Positions 37,139 through 45,193 of a stretch of DNA of 64,000 nt are shown in pieces (within the stretch, counting starts at the first letter, position 1; every line of letters starts with the position of its first letter). The position numbers and the translations under genes are program-made. Below the pieces are notes generated by a model. It saw nothing but the letters and a program-made list of their open reading frames with translations, ran no database searches and was not told the origin of the DNA. Source of the DNA: Fulvimonas sp. R45. Lineage in GTDB: Bacteria > Pseudomonadota > Gammaproteobacteria > Xanthomonadales > Rhodanobacteraceae. Where the stretch lies: positions 62,001-126,000 of the forward strand of contig NZ_JASERU010000006.1 of NCBI RefSeq assembly GCF_030504985.1, given 5' to 3'.

Positions 37139-38893
37139 ATGCACGACATCGGCTTCATCCGCGACCTCGCCATCGTGATGCTGGTGGCCGGCGCCACCAC
37201 CGTGCTGCTGCATCGCCTGCGCTTGCCGGTGCTGCCGGGCTACATCCTCGCCGGCGTGCTGATCGGCCCGCATACCCCGGGCGTGTTGGTGGCCGACCCG
37301 CGCACCATCGGCGACATCTCCAACCTGGGCGTGGTGCTGCTGATGTTCACGCTGGGGCTGGAGTTCAGCGTGCGCAAGCTGCGCGAGGTGGGCGCCGGCG
37401 TGCTGCTGGTGACGGTGGCCGAGGTGGGCACGATGCTGTGGCTCGGCTACGGCCTCGGTTCCGCCTTCGGCTGGGGCACGCGCGACGCGCTGTTCCTCGG
37501 CGCGATCATGTCGCTGTCCTCGACCATGGTGGCCACGCGCACGCTGAGCGAGAACGGCATGCGCCAGTGGCCGTTCGCACGGCTGGTGGTCGGCATGCTG
37601 GTGGCCGAGGACATGCTCACCATCGTCATCCTCACCATGCTCACCGCGGTCGCGATCGGCGGCGTGGTGGAGCCCGGGACGGCGCTGAGCCTGATCGGCC
37701 ATCTGGGCCTGTTCGTGGTGGTGGGCATGCTGGTGGGCCTGCTGCTGCTGCCGCGGCTGGTGGATTACGTGGCGCGCTTCGGCAACGACGAGATGCTGCT
37801 GGTCAGCGTGCTCGGGCTGTGCTTCGGCGCCAGCCTGCTGGCGGCCTGGCTGGGCTTCAGCGTGGCGCTGGGCGCCTTCCTGGCCGGCGCGGTGGTGGCC
37901 GAGGCGCGTAGCGCGGCGCGCGTGGTGCACCTGGTGGAACCGTTGCGCGACATGTTCGCGGCGCTGTTCTTCGTAGCGATCGGCCTGAAGATCGATCCCG
38001 CGCTGCTGGCGCACTACGCGCTGCCGGCGCTGGCGATCGCCGCCGCAGTGATGCTCGGCAAGACGGTGGCGTGCAGCGTGGGCTGCTTCTTCATCGGGCG
38101 CGATGCGCGCACCGCGCTGCGTGCCGGGTTGAGCATGGCGCAGATCGGCGAGTTCTCGTTCGTGATCGCCACGCTGGGCCTGTCGCTGGGGGCGGTGAGT
38201 GACTTCATCTACCCGATCGCGGTGGCCGCGGCGCTGGTCTGCATGGTGTCCTCGCCCTACCTGGTCCGTTCGACCGATGCGCTGGCGGACACCGGCCGTC
38301 GGTTGCTGCCGCGCTCGCTGCGCCTGCTCGCCGCCAGCTACAGCGGCTGGCTGGAGAACCTGCGCCCGGTGGCGGAAAACGCAGCGATCGCCGCGATGTT
38401 CCGGAGGCTGCTGTGGCACATCGCGGTGAACGTGACCCTGGTGGTCGCCCTGTTCACGATCGGGGCGTTCGTGAACGCGCATGGCTGGGGCTGGTTCTCG
38501 CGCATGGGCATCCATCGCGACATGCGCCATTCGCTGATCTGGGCCTGCGCGCTGTTCCTGTCGCTGCCGTTCCTGATCGCCGTGTACCGCAAGGCGGAGG
38601 CGCTGGGCATGCTGCTGGCCGAGCTGGGCATCCGCGAGCGCTTCGCGGGCGGCTACACGCAGGCGATCCGGCAGGTGCTGGCGCGGCTGATCCCGCTGGC
38701 GGCGCTGCTGCTGCTGGCCCTGCTGGTCGGCGCGCTGGGCTCCGCCATCCTGCCGCCGCGCGACGTGGCGCTGTCGCTGTTGGCGGCGCTGGTCGTGCTG
38801 GCGGTGGTGCTGTGGCGCGCGCTGGTGAAGATGCACGCGCGGCTGCAGGCGGCGTTGCGGGACACGCTGGACAAGCCGCCGCACGAAACATGA
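37139..38893 (+). CDS. CPA2 family cation:proton antiporter (KefB-like, no TrkA-N domain)
   Basis: Monovalent cation:proton antiporter-2 family inner-membrane protein, 584 residues. The Na_H_Exchanger core (residues ~10-380) shows RLPVLPGYILAGVLIGPHTPG, GVVLLMFTLGLEFSVRKLRE, VAEDMLTIVILTML and LGAFLAGAVVAEARSA. Instead of the KefB/KefC cytosolic TrkA-N domain, the C-terminal ~190 residues hold about four further hydrophobic helices and a basic tail. The AGGAAGG site before the ATG at 37139 fixes the start. Role likely K+ or Na+ efflux and pH or osmotic homeostasis; ion not determined. Confidence 0.87.
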   Translation: MHDIGFIRDLAIVMLVAGATTVLLHRLRLPVLPGYILAGVLIGPHTPGVLVADPRTIGDISNLGVVLLMFTLGLEFSVRKLREVGAGVLLVTVAEVGTMLWLGYGLGSAFGWGTRDALFLGAIMSLSSTMVATRTLSENGMRQWPFARLVVGMLVAEDMLTIVILTMLTAVAIGGVVEPGTALSLIGHLGLFVVVGMLVGLLLLPRLVDYVARFGNDEMLLVSVLGLCFGASLLAAWLGFSVALGAFLAGAVVAEARSAARVVHLVEPLRDMFAALFFVAIGLKIDPALLAHYALPALAIAAAVMLGKTVACSVGCFFIGRDARTALRAGLSMAQIGEFSFVIATLGLSLGAVSDFIYPIAVAAALVCMVSSPYLVRSTDALADTGRRLLPRSLRLLAASYSGWLENLRPVAENAAIAAMFRRLLWHIAVNVTLVVALFTIGAFVNAHGWGWFSRMGIHRDMRHSLIWACALFLSLPFLIAVYRKAEALGMLLAELGIRERFAGGYTQAIRQVLARLIPLAALLLLALLVGALGSAILPPRDVALSLLAALVVLAVVLWRALVKMHARLQAALRDTLDKPPHET

Positions 38894-39060
38894 ATGGGAT
38901 CACCGTTATCCACGGATGGCGGCGGAACCTTTGCCGAATGCGGCTGTCCGCTCCAGAACGCCGTTGCCAAGACCGGAGCCGGCACCGCACAATGCGGGGC
39001 CTGCCTCCATCGGGGGGGCCCGGCCGGCACGCCGGCATATCCAAGACGAGGGAGTTCCGA

Positions 39061-39807
39061 ATGAAGCATTTTCTGCGTCCCACGCTGACGGCGGCCGCGC
39101 TGGCCGTGGCGATGGGCCTGACGGCCAGCGTGCAGGCGGCCCAGACCGCCCCGGCCACCAAGGTCGACAAGACCAAGGCCAGCTACGTGGTCGGCTGGGA
39201 CCTGGCCAGCTCGCTGCCGCCGATCGTGCGTGAGGAGGTCGACCCGGCCACCGTCGCGCGTGCGGTGCAGTCGGCGCTGTCGGGCCAGAAGCCGACCATG
39301 AGCGAGACCGAGTACAAGTCGGTGAAGGAAGCCTTCCTCACCCAGCTGCGCACCAAGGCCAAGGCCGAGTTCGACCAGGAAGCGGCCAAGAACAAGGCGG
39401 CAGGCGAGGCCTTCCTGGCCAAGAACCGCAAGGAGCCGGGCGTGAAGGTGACCGCCTCGGGCCTGCAGTACAAGGTGCTCAGCCAGGGCAACGGCGCGCG
39501 CCCGGGTCCGAACGACACCGTGCAGGTGAACTACGTGGGCAAGCTGGTCGACGGCACGGTGTTCGACGATTCGTCGAAGCATCCTGGCGGCGGCGCGGCG
39601 TCGATCCCGCTGGCCAACGTGATCCCCGGTTTCCGCGAAGGCCTGCAGCTGATGCAGACCGGCGGCCACTACCAGCTGTTCATCCCGTCGAACCTGGCCT
39701 ACGGCGCGGAACCGCGCGGCGAGATGCCGCCGAACGAGACGCTGATCTTCGACGTGACCCTGGTCGGCACCGGCCCGACCAAGGCCGGCAGCACGCCGCA
39801 GAAGTAA
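39061..39807 (+). CDS. FKBP-type peptidyl-prolyl isomerase (FkpA/Mip-like)
   Basis: Periplasmic prolyl isomerase/chaperone of 248 residues. A signal peptide ends near residue 26 (ASVQA). The FKBP_N dimerisation region (~30-130; KASYVVGWDLASSLPP) is followed by the FKBP domain (~150-240): GLQYKVLSQGNGARPGPND, VQVNYVGKLVDGTVFDDS, VIPGFREGLQLM, HYQLFIPSNLAYGAEPRG and NETLIFDVTLV, with the aromatic pocket residues kept. It stands alone, with a terminator immediately downstream. Confidence 0.94.
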   Translation: MKHFLRPTLTAAALAVAMGLTASVQAAQTAPATKVDKTKASYVVGWDLASSLPPIVREEVDPATVARAVQSALSGQKPTMSETEYKSVKEAFLTQLRTKAKAEFDQEAAKNKAAGEAFLAKNRKEPGVKVTASGLQYKVLSQGNGARPGPNDTVQVNYVGKLVDGTVFDDSSKHPGGGAASIPLANVIPGFREGLQLMQTGGHYQLFIPSNLAYGAEPRGEMPPNETLIFDVTLVGTGPTKAGSTPQK

Positions 39808-39830
39808 GCAGCCGCCTCCGGCGGACGGAC

Positions 39831-39865
39831 GAAGGGGCGCGAGTGATTCGCGCCCCTTCGCTTTT
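39831..39865 (+). terminator. Terminator after FKBP gene
   Basis: GAAGGGGCGCGA pairs perfectly with TCGCGCCCCTTC around GTGAT, followed by GCTTTTG. Confidence 0.9.
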
Positions 39866-39915
39866 GCCGCCCCTGCTAGAATGTGCGGCCCCGCAACGAG
39901 GCAACTGGGCAGGCG

Positions 39916-41259
39916 ATGAACGTCACGATATTCGGAACCGGTTACGTGGGCCTGGTGACCGGCGCCTGCCTGGCGGAGATGGGCAACCGCGTGGTCTGCG
40001 TGGACATCGACGCGGCCAAGGTGGCGCGGCTGGAGCGCGGCGAGATCCCGATCTACGAGCCGGGCCTGGAGCCCATCGTCAAGCGCAACCATGCCAACGG
40101 CCAGCTGGCCTTCACCACCGATCCGGCCCCGGCCATCGCGCACGGGCAGGTGGTGTTCATCGCCGTGGGCACGCCGCCGGACGAGGACGGCAGCGCCGAC
40201 CTCACCTACGTGCTCGGCGTGGCGAAGACCATCGGCCGGCACATGGACCGCTACACCGTGGTGGTGAACAAGTCGACGGTGCCGGTGGGTACCGCCGACC
40301 GCGTGCGCGGGGCGGTCGCCGCCGAGCTGGCCGCGCGCGGCGCGGCGGTCGAGTTCGACGTGGTCTCCAACCCCGAATTCCTGAAGGAAGGCGACGCGGT
40401 GGCCGACTGCATGCGCCCTGACCGCATCGTGGTCGGCAGCTCCAGCCCGCGCGCCATCGAGCGGTTGCGCAAGCTGTACGCGCCGTTCAACCGCAACCAC
40501 GACCGCATGGTGGTGATGGACGAGCGCTCGGCCGAGCTGACCAAGTACGCCGCCAACGCGATGCTGGCGACCAAGATCAGCTTCATGAACGAGATCGCCA
40601 ACATCGCCGAGCGGGTGGGCGCGGACGTGGAGCTGGTGCGCCACGGCATCGGCGCCGACCCGCGCATCGGCTACCACTTCATCTACCCCGGCGCCGGCTA
40701 CGGCGGCTCGTGCTTCCCCAAGGACGTGCAGGCGCTGGAGCGCACCGCCCGCGGCGCGGGCTACGAGGCCCGCCTGCTGGGCGCGGTGGAGGCGGTGAAC
40801 CGCGACCAGAAGACCAAGCTGTTCGAGTTGATCGCGCGCCACTTCGGCGGCCGGCTCGAGGGCAGGACCATCGCGTTGTGGGGCCTGGCGTTCAAGCCGA
40901 ACACCGACGACATGCGCGAGGCGCCCAGCCGGCAGCTGATGGAGGCGCTGTGGGAGGCAGGCGCGACGGTACGCGCCTATGACCCGGAGGCGCGCGACGA
41001 GGTCCGGCGCATCTACGGCGAGCGTGCCGGCCTGGTGCTGTGCGACAGCGCCTATGCTGCGCTGGACGGCGCCGACGTGCTGGCCATCGTCACCGAATGG
41101 AAAGCCTTCCGCAGCCCCGACTTCGCCGCCATCCGCGCCGCGCTGAAGGAGCCGGCGGTCTTCGACGGCCGCAACCTGTACGAGCCGGCGCTGGTGGAGG
41201 AGGCCGGACTGGCCTACTACGGCATCGGGCGCGGACGAAGCTTGCAGGCGGCACCGTGA
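39916..41259 (+). CDS. ugd: UDP-glucose 6-dehydrogenase
   Basis: Oxidises UDP-glucose to UDP-glucuronate with two NAD+, feeding exopolysaccharide or lipid A sugar synthesis. 447 residues from the ATG at 39916. The NAD-binding start is [53 protein letters not shown] and the catalytic Cys266 in [10 protein letters not shown] follow, with the C-terminal UDP-binding domain [17 protein letters not shown]. Not part of a visible polysaccharide cluster here; slyX overlaps its stop. Confidence 0.96.
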   Translation: MNVTIFGTGYVGLVTGACLAEMGNRVVCVDIDAAKVARLERGEIPIYEPGLEPIVKRNHANGQLAFTTDPAPAIAHGQVVFIAVGTPPDEDGSADLTYVLGVAKTIGRHMDRYTVVVNKSTVPVGTADRVRGAVAAELAARGAAVEFDVVSNPEFLKEGDAVADCMRPDRIVVGSSSPRAIERLRKLYAPFNRNHDRMVVMDERSAELTKYAANAMLATKISFMNEIANIAERVGADVELVRHGIGADPRIGYHFIYPGAGYGGSCFPKDVQALERTARGAGYEARLLGAVEAVNRDQKTKLFELIARHFGGRLEGRTIALWGLAFKPNTDDMREAPSRQLMEALWEAGATVRAYDPEARDEVRRIYGERAGLVLCDSAYAALDGADVLAIVTEWKAFRSPDFAAIRAALKEPAVFDGRNLYEPALVEEAGLAYYGIGRGRSLQAAP

Positions 41260-41471
41260 TGGACACGCTGGAGCAGCGCCTGACCGAGCTGGAAGTCAGG
41301 CTCACCTTCCTCGACGACACCGTGCAGGCGCTGGTCCAGGCGGACAGCGACAAGGCCCGGCGCATCGCGCGGCTGGAGCGCCTGCTGGGCGATTTGCATA
41401 CCGAACTGGTTGCGCTGCGCCTGGCGCAATCGGACGATCCGCACAGCGAACCGCCGCCTCCGCATTACTGA
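41259..41471 (+). CDS. slyX: SlyX family protein
   Basis: A 70-residue coiled-coil protein: LEQRLTELEVRLTFLDDTVQ, then RRIARLERLLGDLHTELVAL, ending in the Pro/Tyr tail PPPPHY typical of SlyX. Function unknown. The ATG at 41259 overlaps the ugd stop by one base (TGATG), so translation is coupled to ugd; the larger upstream in-frame extension is a ugd shadow. Confidence 0.9.
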   Translation: MDTLEQRLTELEVRLTFLDDTVQALVQADSDKARRIARLERLLGDLHTELVALRLAQSDDPHSEPPPPHY

Positions 41472-41510
41472 CCACGTCCACGAACCGCCCACGCCGAACC
41501 GGATTTCCCC

Positions 41511-42053
41511 ATGGCCGATTCCCTGCGCGACCAGCTCCTGAAGAGCGGCATCGTCAAACAGGTGCGCGAGGAAAAGCGCGCCGCTTCGCCGAAACCCGTC
41601 CGCCCGCCGCCACGCGGGAACCCGCCGGCGCGGGCCGGCGGCAGCGGCGAGATCGATCTTGCCAAGGCCTACGCCATCCGCGCCCGCACCGAGGCCAGCG
41701 AACGCCAGCAGGCCGAGCGCGAGGCCGCCGAGCAGGCGCGCCTGAAGCGCGAGCGCAAGCAGAAGGTGCAGCAACTGCTGCAGGGCAAGGCGCTGAACAA
41801 GGCCGAGGCCGAGCAGGTGCGGCATTTCGAGTACGGCGGCAAGATCCGGCGCGTATACGTCGATGCCGCGCAGCTGGCCGCGCTCAACGCGGGCGAACTG
41901 GGCATCGTGCAGCAAAGCGGCCACTACCTGCTGGTGGAACGCTCGCTCGCCGAGCAGGTACGCGACATCGATCCGCACCTGCTGGCGCTGCTGGTGGAGC
42001 CGGGCGCGGGCGGCATCGGCGACGATGGCGTGCCCGACGACCTGATGTGGTGA
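41511..42053 (+). CDS. DUF2058 domain-containing protein (YaiL-like)
   Basis: A 180-residue member of the DUF2058 nucleoprotein/polynucleotide-associated family. It opens MADSLRDQLLKSGIVKQVRE, has a highly charged central coiled coil rich in Ala, Arg, Glu and Gln, then the conserved domain HFEYGGKIRRVYVDAAQ and LAALNAGELGIVQQSGHYLL. Function poorly known. It follows slyX by 39 bases on the same strand. Confidence 0.9.
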   Translation: MADSLRDQLLKSGIVKQVREEKRAASPKPVRPPPRGNPPARAGGSGEIDLAKAYAIRARTEASERQQAEREAAEQARLKRERKQKVQQLLQGKALNKAEAEQVRHFEYGGKIRRVYVDAAQLAALNAGELGIVQQSGHYLLVERSLAEQVRDIDPHLLALLVEPGAGGIGDDGVPDDLMW

Positions 42054-42129
42054 ACCACGTCCGGTGACCCGGACGGGGGCGATTCGATCCCGCGTGGCGA
42101 TCATCCCCCGGGCGTCATCCCGGCGCAGG

Positions 42130-42364
42130 CCCACGGCTGTCGGAATATTGGTTGACGCCGGTCAAGAGCTTGCACCGAGGGTGCGGGGAAGACTGTCGGT
42201 TGCCTCGAAGGGAGGGCGAGAAGACTCCCTCCCCTGCGCGCAGGGGAGGGTTGGGGTGGGGTGCTTTTGGCTTGAAAGCCGAAGCGTTACCCCCTCCCAA
42301 CCTCCCCCTGCGAGCAGGGGGAGGAGTGCATCCAGCGGCAGGAAATAGTCCGGACAGCAGTGGG
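42130..42364. mobile_element. MITE-like element nested in a REP loop
   Basis: A 235-bp non-coding element flanked by 6-bp direct repeats CGCAGG. Its ends are imperfect inverted repeats of about 22 bp: CCCACGGCTGTCGGAATATT on the left and, on the opposite strand at the right, CCCACTGCTGTCCGGACTAT. Inside are a small GCACC/GGTGC hairpin and a REPIN-like pair (42225-42325). No transposase is encoded. Confidence 0.6.
42225..42325. repeat. REPIN-like inverted pair of CTCCCCCTGC hairpins
   Basis: The left hairpin CTCCCTCCCCTGC/GCAGGGGAGGG with GTTGGGGTGGGG tail faces its reverse-complement partner (CCCCTCCCAAC, then CTCCCCCTGC/GCAGGGGGAG). It resembles the pair at 7939-8060. Confidence 0.65.
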
Positions 42365-42471
42365 CGCAGGCCGGGATCCAGTAGCGATCATGCCGGTTCG
42401 GGCCGTGCGGTCACGGAGTGGCCAGCCAATGGCGGGAAAGTGCCCGGCCTGCGCGGAGAATGGACGCAGGA

Positions 42472-44541
42472 TCAGCCCGGCAACCCGAAGCCGCCTCGCG
42501 CCAGCGCCGGATGGTCCCAGCCGGCCTTGGGCGTGAAGCGCTCGCCGTACTGCTTCGCCATCGCTTCCAGCCGTGCCTTGAGCTTGCCGGCGCCTTCGCT
42601 GCGCACGTACTGGATCGGGCCGCCGCGGAACGGCGCGAAGCCGGTGCCGAAGATCACGCCCGCGTCGAGCAGGTCGGCGTCGTCCACCACGGCGTCGGCC
42701 AGGCAGGCCACCGCCTCGTTGACCATCGCCAGGATCATGCGGTCCTGCAGGTCGGGCGAGGGCACGTAATCGGGGTCGACCTCGGGCTTCTGCGGCTTGC
42801 CTTCGTGCCACACGTACAGGCCCAGGCCGTCCTTCTTGCCGCGCTTGCCGGCCTCCAGCTTGTCCTGCAGGCCCGGCGGCAGCTCCAGGCCCAGGAACGG
42901 CCCCAGTTCCCGTCCCACCGAGGCGCATACGTCCAGGCCCACGGTGTCGGCCAGCTCGATCGGCCCCATCGGCATGCCGAACTTCTTCGCCTCCTTGTCC
43001 AGCACCGGGCCGGGCACGCCCTCGCTGTACAGGCGCATGGCCTCCAGCAGGTAGGGCATCAGGATGCGGTTGACCAGGAAGCCGGGCGTGCCCTTGACCG
43101 CCACCGGCAGCTTGCCGATCGCCTTGCAGAAGGCCAGCGCGCGCTTCTCGACGGCCGGGTCCAACTGGTCGTGGCGCACCATCTCGACCAGCGGCATCTG
43201 CGCCACCGGGTTGAAGAAGTGCAGGCCGAGGAAGCGCTGCGGCGCGGACAGCCTGCCGCGCAGTTCGTCTAGCGGGATGCTGGAGGTGTTGGTGGCGAGG
43301 ATCCCGTCGGCCTGGAACTGCGGCTCGATGATGGCGTACAGCGCCTCCTTGGCCTCGGCGTTCTCGTAGATCGCCTCGATCGCGAGGTCGGCGTCCTTCA
43401 CGCCCGCGCCTTCCACGTCGGCGCGCAGGCGGCGCGTGGCGGCTTCGATCTTCTCCGGCGTCCTCAGCTTCTTCTCGTACAGCGCGCGGGCGCGGTCCAG
43501 CGCGGGCTGGACATACTTCATCTCGCGGTCCTGCAGGGTCACCTGGAAGCCCTTGAGCGCGGTCCAGGCGGCGATGTCTCCGCCCATCACGCCGGCACCG
43601 ACCACGTGCACGTGCTCGATGCCGTGTTCCACGCCGCCGCCCGCGCCCTTCAGCCGTTCCTGCAGGAAGAAGATGCGGATCAGGTTGTGCGCGGTGGGCG
43701 TCTGTGCCAGCTTCGCCACCGATTGCGCCTCCAGCCTGAGGCGCTGCTGGATGCCGCCGCCGCCGCGCTTCCACACGTCGATCAGCGCGAAGGGAGCGGG
43801 GTAGTGTTCCTTGCGCACCTTGGCCGCGGTCTGCTTGACCACCATCGGCGCCAGGACCTGCCGCGCCAGCCAGGTGTTGGTGGCCCAGGCCTTGGCGCGG
43901 CGCGCGAACGGTCGCGCCGCCGGCCGGCGCAGCAACGCCTTCGCCCCGGCCAGCAATTCGTCCGGCCGGGCGAGGCGGTCGACCACGCCCAGCGCCAGCG
44001 CCCGCTTCGCCGACAGCGGCTTGCCGGTGAGCATCGCCGGCAGCGCGTCCGGCGCGCCGATCAGCCGCGGCAGGCGCGCCGTGCCGCCCCAGCCGGGATG
44101 GATGCCCAGCATCACCTCGGGCAGGCCGATCTTCGTGCGGTCGTCGTCGGCGGCGATGCGCTGGCGGCAGGCCAGCACCAGCTCGGTGCCGCCCCCCATG
44201 CAGGCGCCGTGCACCGCCGCCACCGTGGGGCAGGGCAGGCGGGCCAGCGCCTCGTACACCTGCTGGCCGTTGCGGATGTTCTCCAGCACCGTGCCCTGTT
44301 CGGCGTAGCCCACGAACTCCTTGATGTCGGCGCCCACCGCGAAGCCGGCGGGCTTGGCCGAATGCACGATCACCCCGGCGGGCTTCTCGATCGCCAGCCG
44401 TTCCACGATCTGGCCCAGTTCGTCCAGCACCTCGCGCGAGATCGCGTTCACGCCGCTGCCGGCGCGATCCACCGCCAGGGTGACGATGCCGTCGTCGTCC
44501 AGGTTCGTTTTCCAGTGGTTGAAGCGCAGTCCTTCGAACAT
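42472..44541 (-). CDS. Fatty-acid oxidation protein, enoyl-CoA hydratase/3-hydroxyacyl-CoA dehydrogenase (FadJ/FadB-like)
   Basis: Bifunctional beta-oxidation alpha subunit, 689 residues. The N-terminal crotonase domain shows AVHGACMGGGTELVLACRQR and LPEVMLGIHPGWGGTARLPR with the two catalytic Glu positions. The NAD-binding domain has HVVGAGVMGGDIAAWTAL; the dehydrogenase domain has ATNTSSIPLDEL, LGLHFFNPVAQMPLVEMVR and GFLVNRILMPYLLEA. No thiolase partner (FadA/FadI) is adjacent. The ATG at 44541 is preferred over upstream in-frame codons because it directly precedes the crotonase fold. Confidence 0.93.
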   Translation of the reverse strand: MFEGLRFNHWKTNLDDDGIVTLAVDRAGSGVNAISREVLDELGQIVERLAIEKPAGVIVHSAKPAGFAVGADIKEFVGYAEQGTVLENIRNGQQVYEALARLPCPTVAAVHGACMGGGTELVLACRQRIAADDDRTKIGLPEVMLGIHPGWGGTARLPRLIGAPDALPAMLTGKPLSAKRALALGVVDRLARPDELLAGAKALLRRPAARPFARRAKAWATNTWLARQVLAPMVVKQTAAKVRKEHYPAPFALIDVWKRGGGGIQQRLRLEAQSVAKLAQTPTAHNLIRIFFLQERLKGAGGGVEHGIEHVHVVGAGVMGGDIAAWTALKGFQVTLQDREMKYVQPALDRARALYEKKLRTPEKIEAATRRLRADVEGAGVKDADLAIEAIYENAEAKEALYAIIEPQFQADGILATNTSSIPLDELRGRLSAPQRFLGLHFFNPVAQMPLVEMVRHDQLDPAVEKRALAFCKAIGKLPVAVKGTPGFLVNRILMPYLLEAMRLYSEGVPGPVLDKEAKKFGMPMGPIELADTVGLDVCASVGRELGPFLGLELPPGLQDKLEAGKRGKKDGLGLYVWHEGKPQKPEVDPDYVPSPDLQDRMILAMVNEAVACLADAVVDDADLLDAGVIFGTGFAPFRGGPIQYVRSEGAGKLKARLEAMAKQYGERFTPKAGWDHPALARGGFGLPG

Positions 44542-44701
44542 GGCCGTGCCGTACCGGTTGGGTGGAAAACGCACCATACCGTCCCGTAGCGTGGATTGCG
44601 AGACGCCCCCGGGCGGGTGGCGACGCCGCGGTGTCGTCCACGTCACGCGGCGGCGCGCCCGCTATTGCGCTTCGCCCGCGGGCGCGTAACGTTAGGCCGC
44701 G

Positions 44702-45193
44702 ATGACTACCCTGATGGCCCCCGACCCGGTCGCCGGCAGCGAGATCCTCGAGCGCATCCTGGCGGCGGCGGGAGGCCTGCTCGTGCTCGAGGGCGGCGAC
44801 AGCGCCGTGCTGGTGGAGCAGTTCCGCGCCATCGCCCGGCACAGCGGCCAGTCGATCTACCTGTGGCAACCCGACACCGGCATGGGCAACCTGCGCGAGG
44901 CGCATGCGCGGGTGCCCGACTCGCAGCGGCTGGGCAATGCGTTGCGCTACATCCAGCAGAGCCAGCACTTCGGGGTCTATCTGTTGAGCCGCTTCCCGCT
45001 GCCGCTTTCCACCGCGGACGGCAACCTGCTGCGCCAGCTCGCCCGCGCCCCGGCCGGGCACGTGCGGCGCGTGGTGCTGCTGGACGCGGCGCCCTCGCTG
45101 GTCGCCAGCCTGGGCGACGTGGCGGTGCGCCTCAACGGTGCGCCCAAGGCCGCCCAGCGGCCGCGGCTGCGCGACGGGCGCTGGCTGCTGTGA
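44702..45193 (+). CDS. Unassigned protein coupled to a GGDEF/EAL gene
   Basis: Not recognised with confidence. The 163-residue protein is predicted soluble and alpha/beta: hydrophobic strands [24 protein letters not shown] and RRVVLLDAA alternate with helices ([30 protein letters not shown]). No catalytic motif, signal peptide or membrane segment is seen. The strand-helix order and the segment with [20 protein letters not shown] loosely recall the N-terminal domain of Ycf46-type AAA proteins, without the ATPase module. Its stop overlaps the GTG of the next gene by 4 bases, so it is probably a partner of the c-di-GMP enzyme. Confidence 0.75.
   Translation: MTTLMAPDPVAGSEILERILAAAGGLLVLEGGDSAVLVEQFRAIARHSGQSIYLWQPDTGMGNLREAHARVPDSQRLGNALRYIQQSQHFGVYLLSRFPLPLSTADGNLLRQLARAPAGHVRRVVLLDAAPSLVASLGDVAVRLNGAPKAAQRPRLRDGRWLL

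Larger units (their letters stand above)
42113..42390. repeat. REP hairpin interrupted by an inserted element
   Basis: Two halves of one REP lie either side of the element 42130-42364: left arm ATCCCGG (42117-42123) with loop bases CGCAGG (42124-42129), and right arm CCGGGAT (42371-42377) preceded by a second CGCAGG (42365-42370). Joining the halves and keeping one CGCAGG restores a 7-bp stem with a 6-base loop, the same design as the intact copy at 61581-61600. Apart from these repeats the 418-base space 42054-42471 holds no gene. Confidence 0.7.

Noticed and set aside
38924-38951. Sigma-E-like box GGAACCT upstream of the FKBP gene
   Set aside because: The -35 is plausible and FkpA genes are often sigma-E controlled, but 16 bases downstream the sequence is TCCGC, a poor -10. 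Not strong enough to list.
44596-45189. N-terminal extension of the GGDEF/EAL protein upstream of 45190
   Set aside because: The in-frame extension overlaps the whole 163-aa gene in another frame and is Arg/Pro/Gly-rich; the overlapping GTGA start is more plausible.
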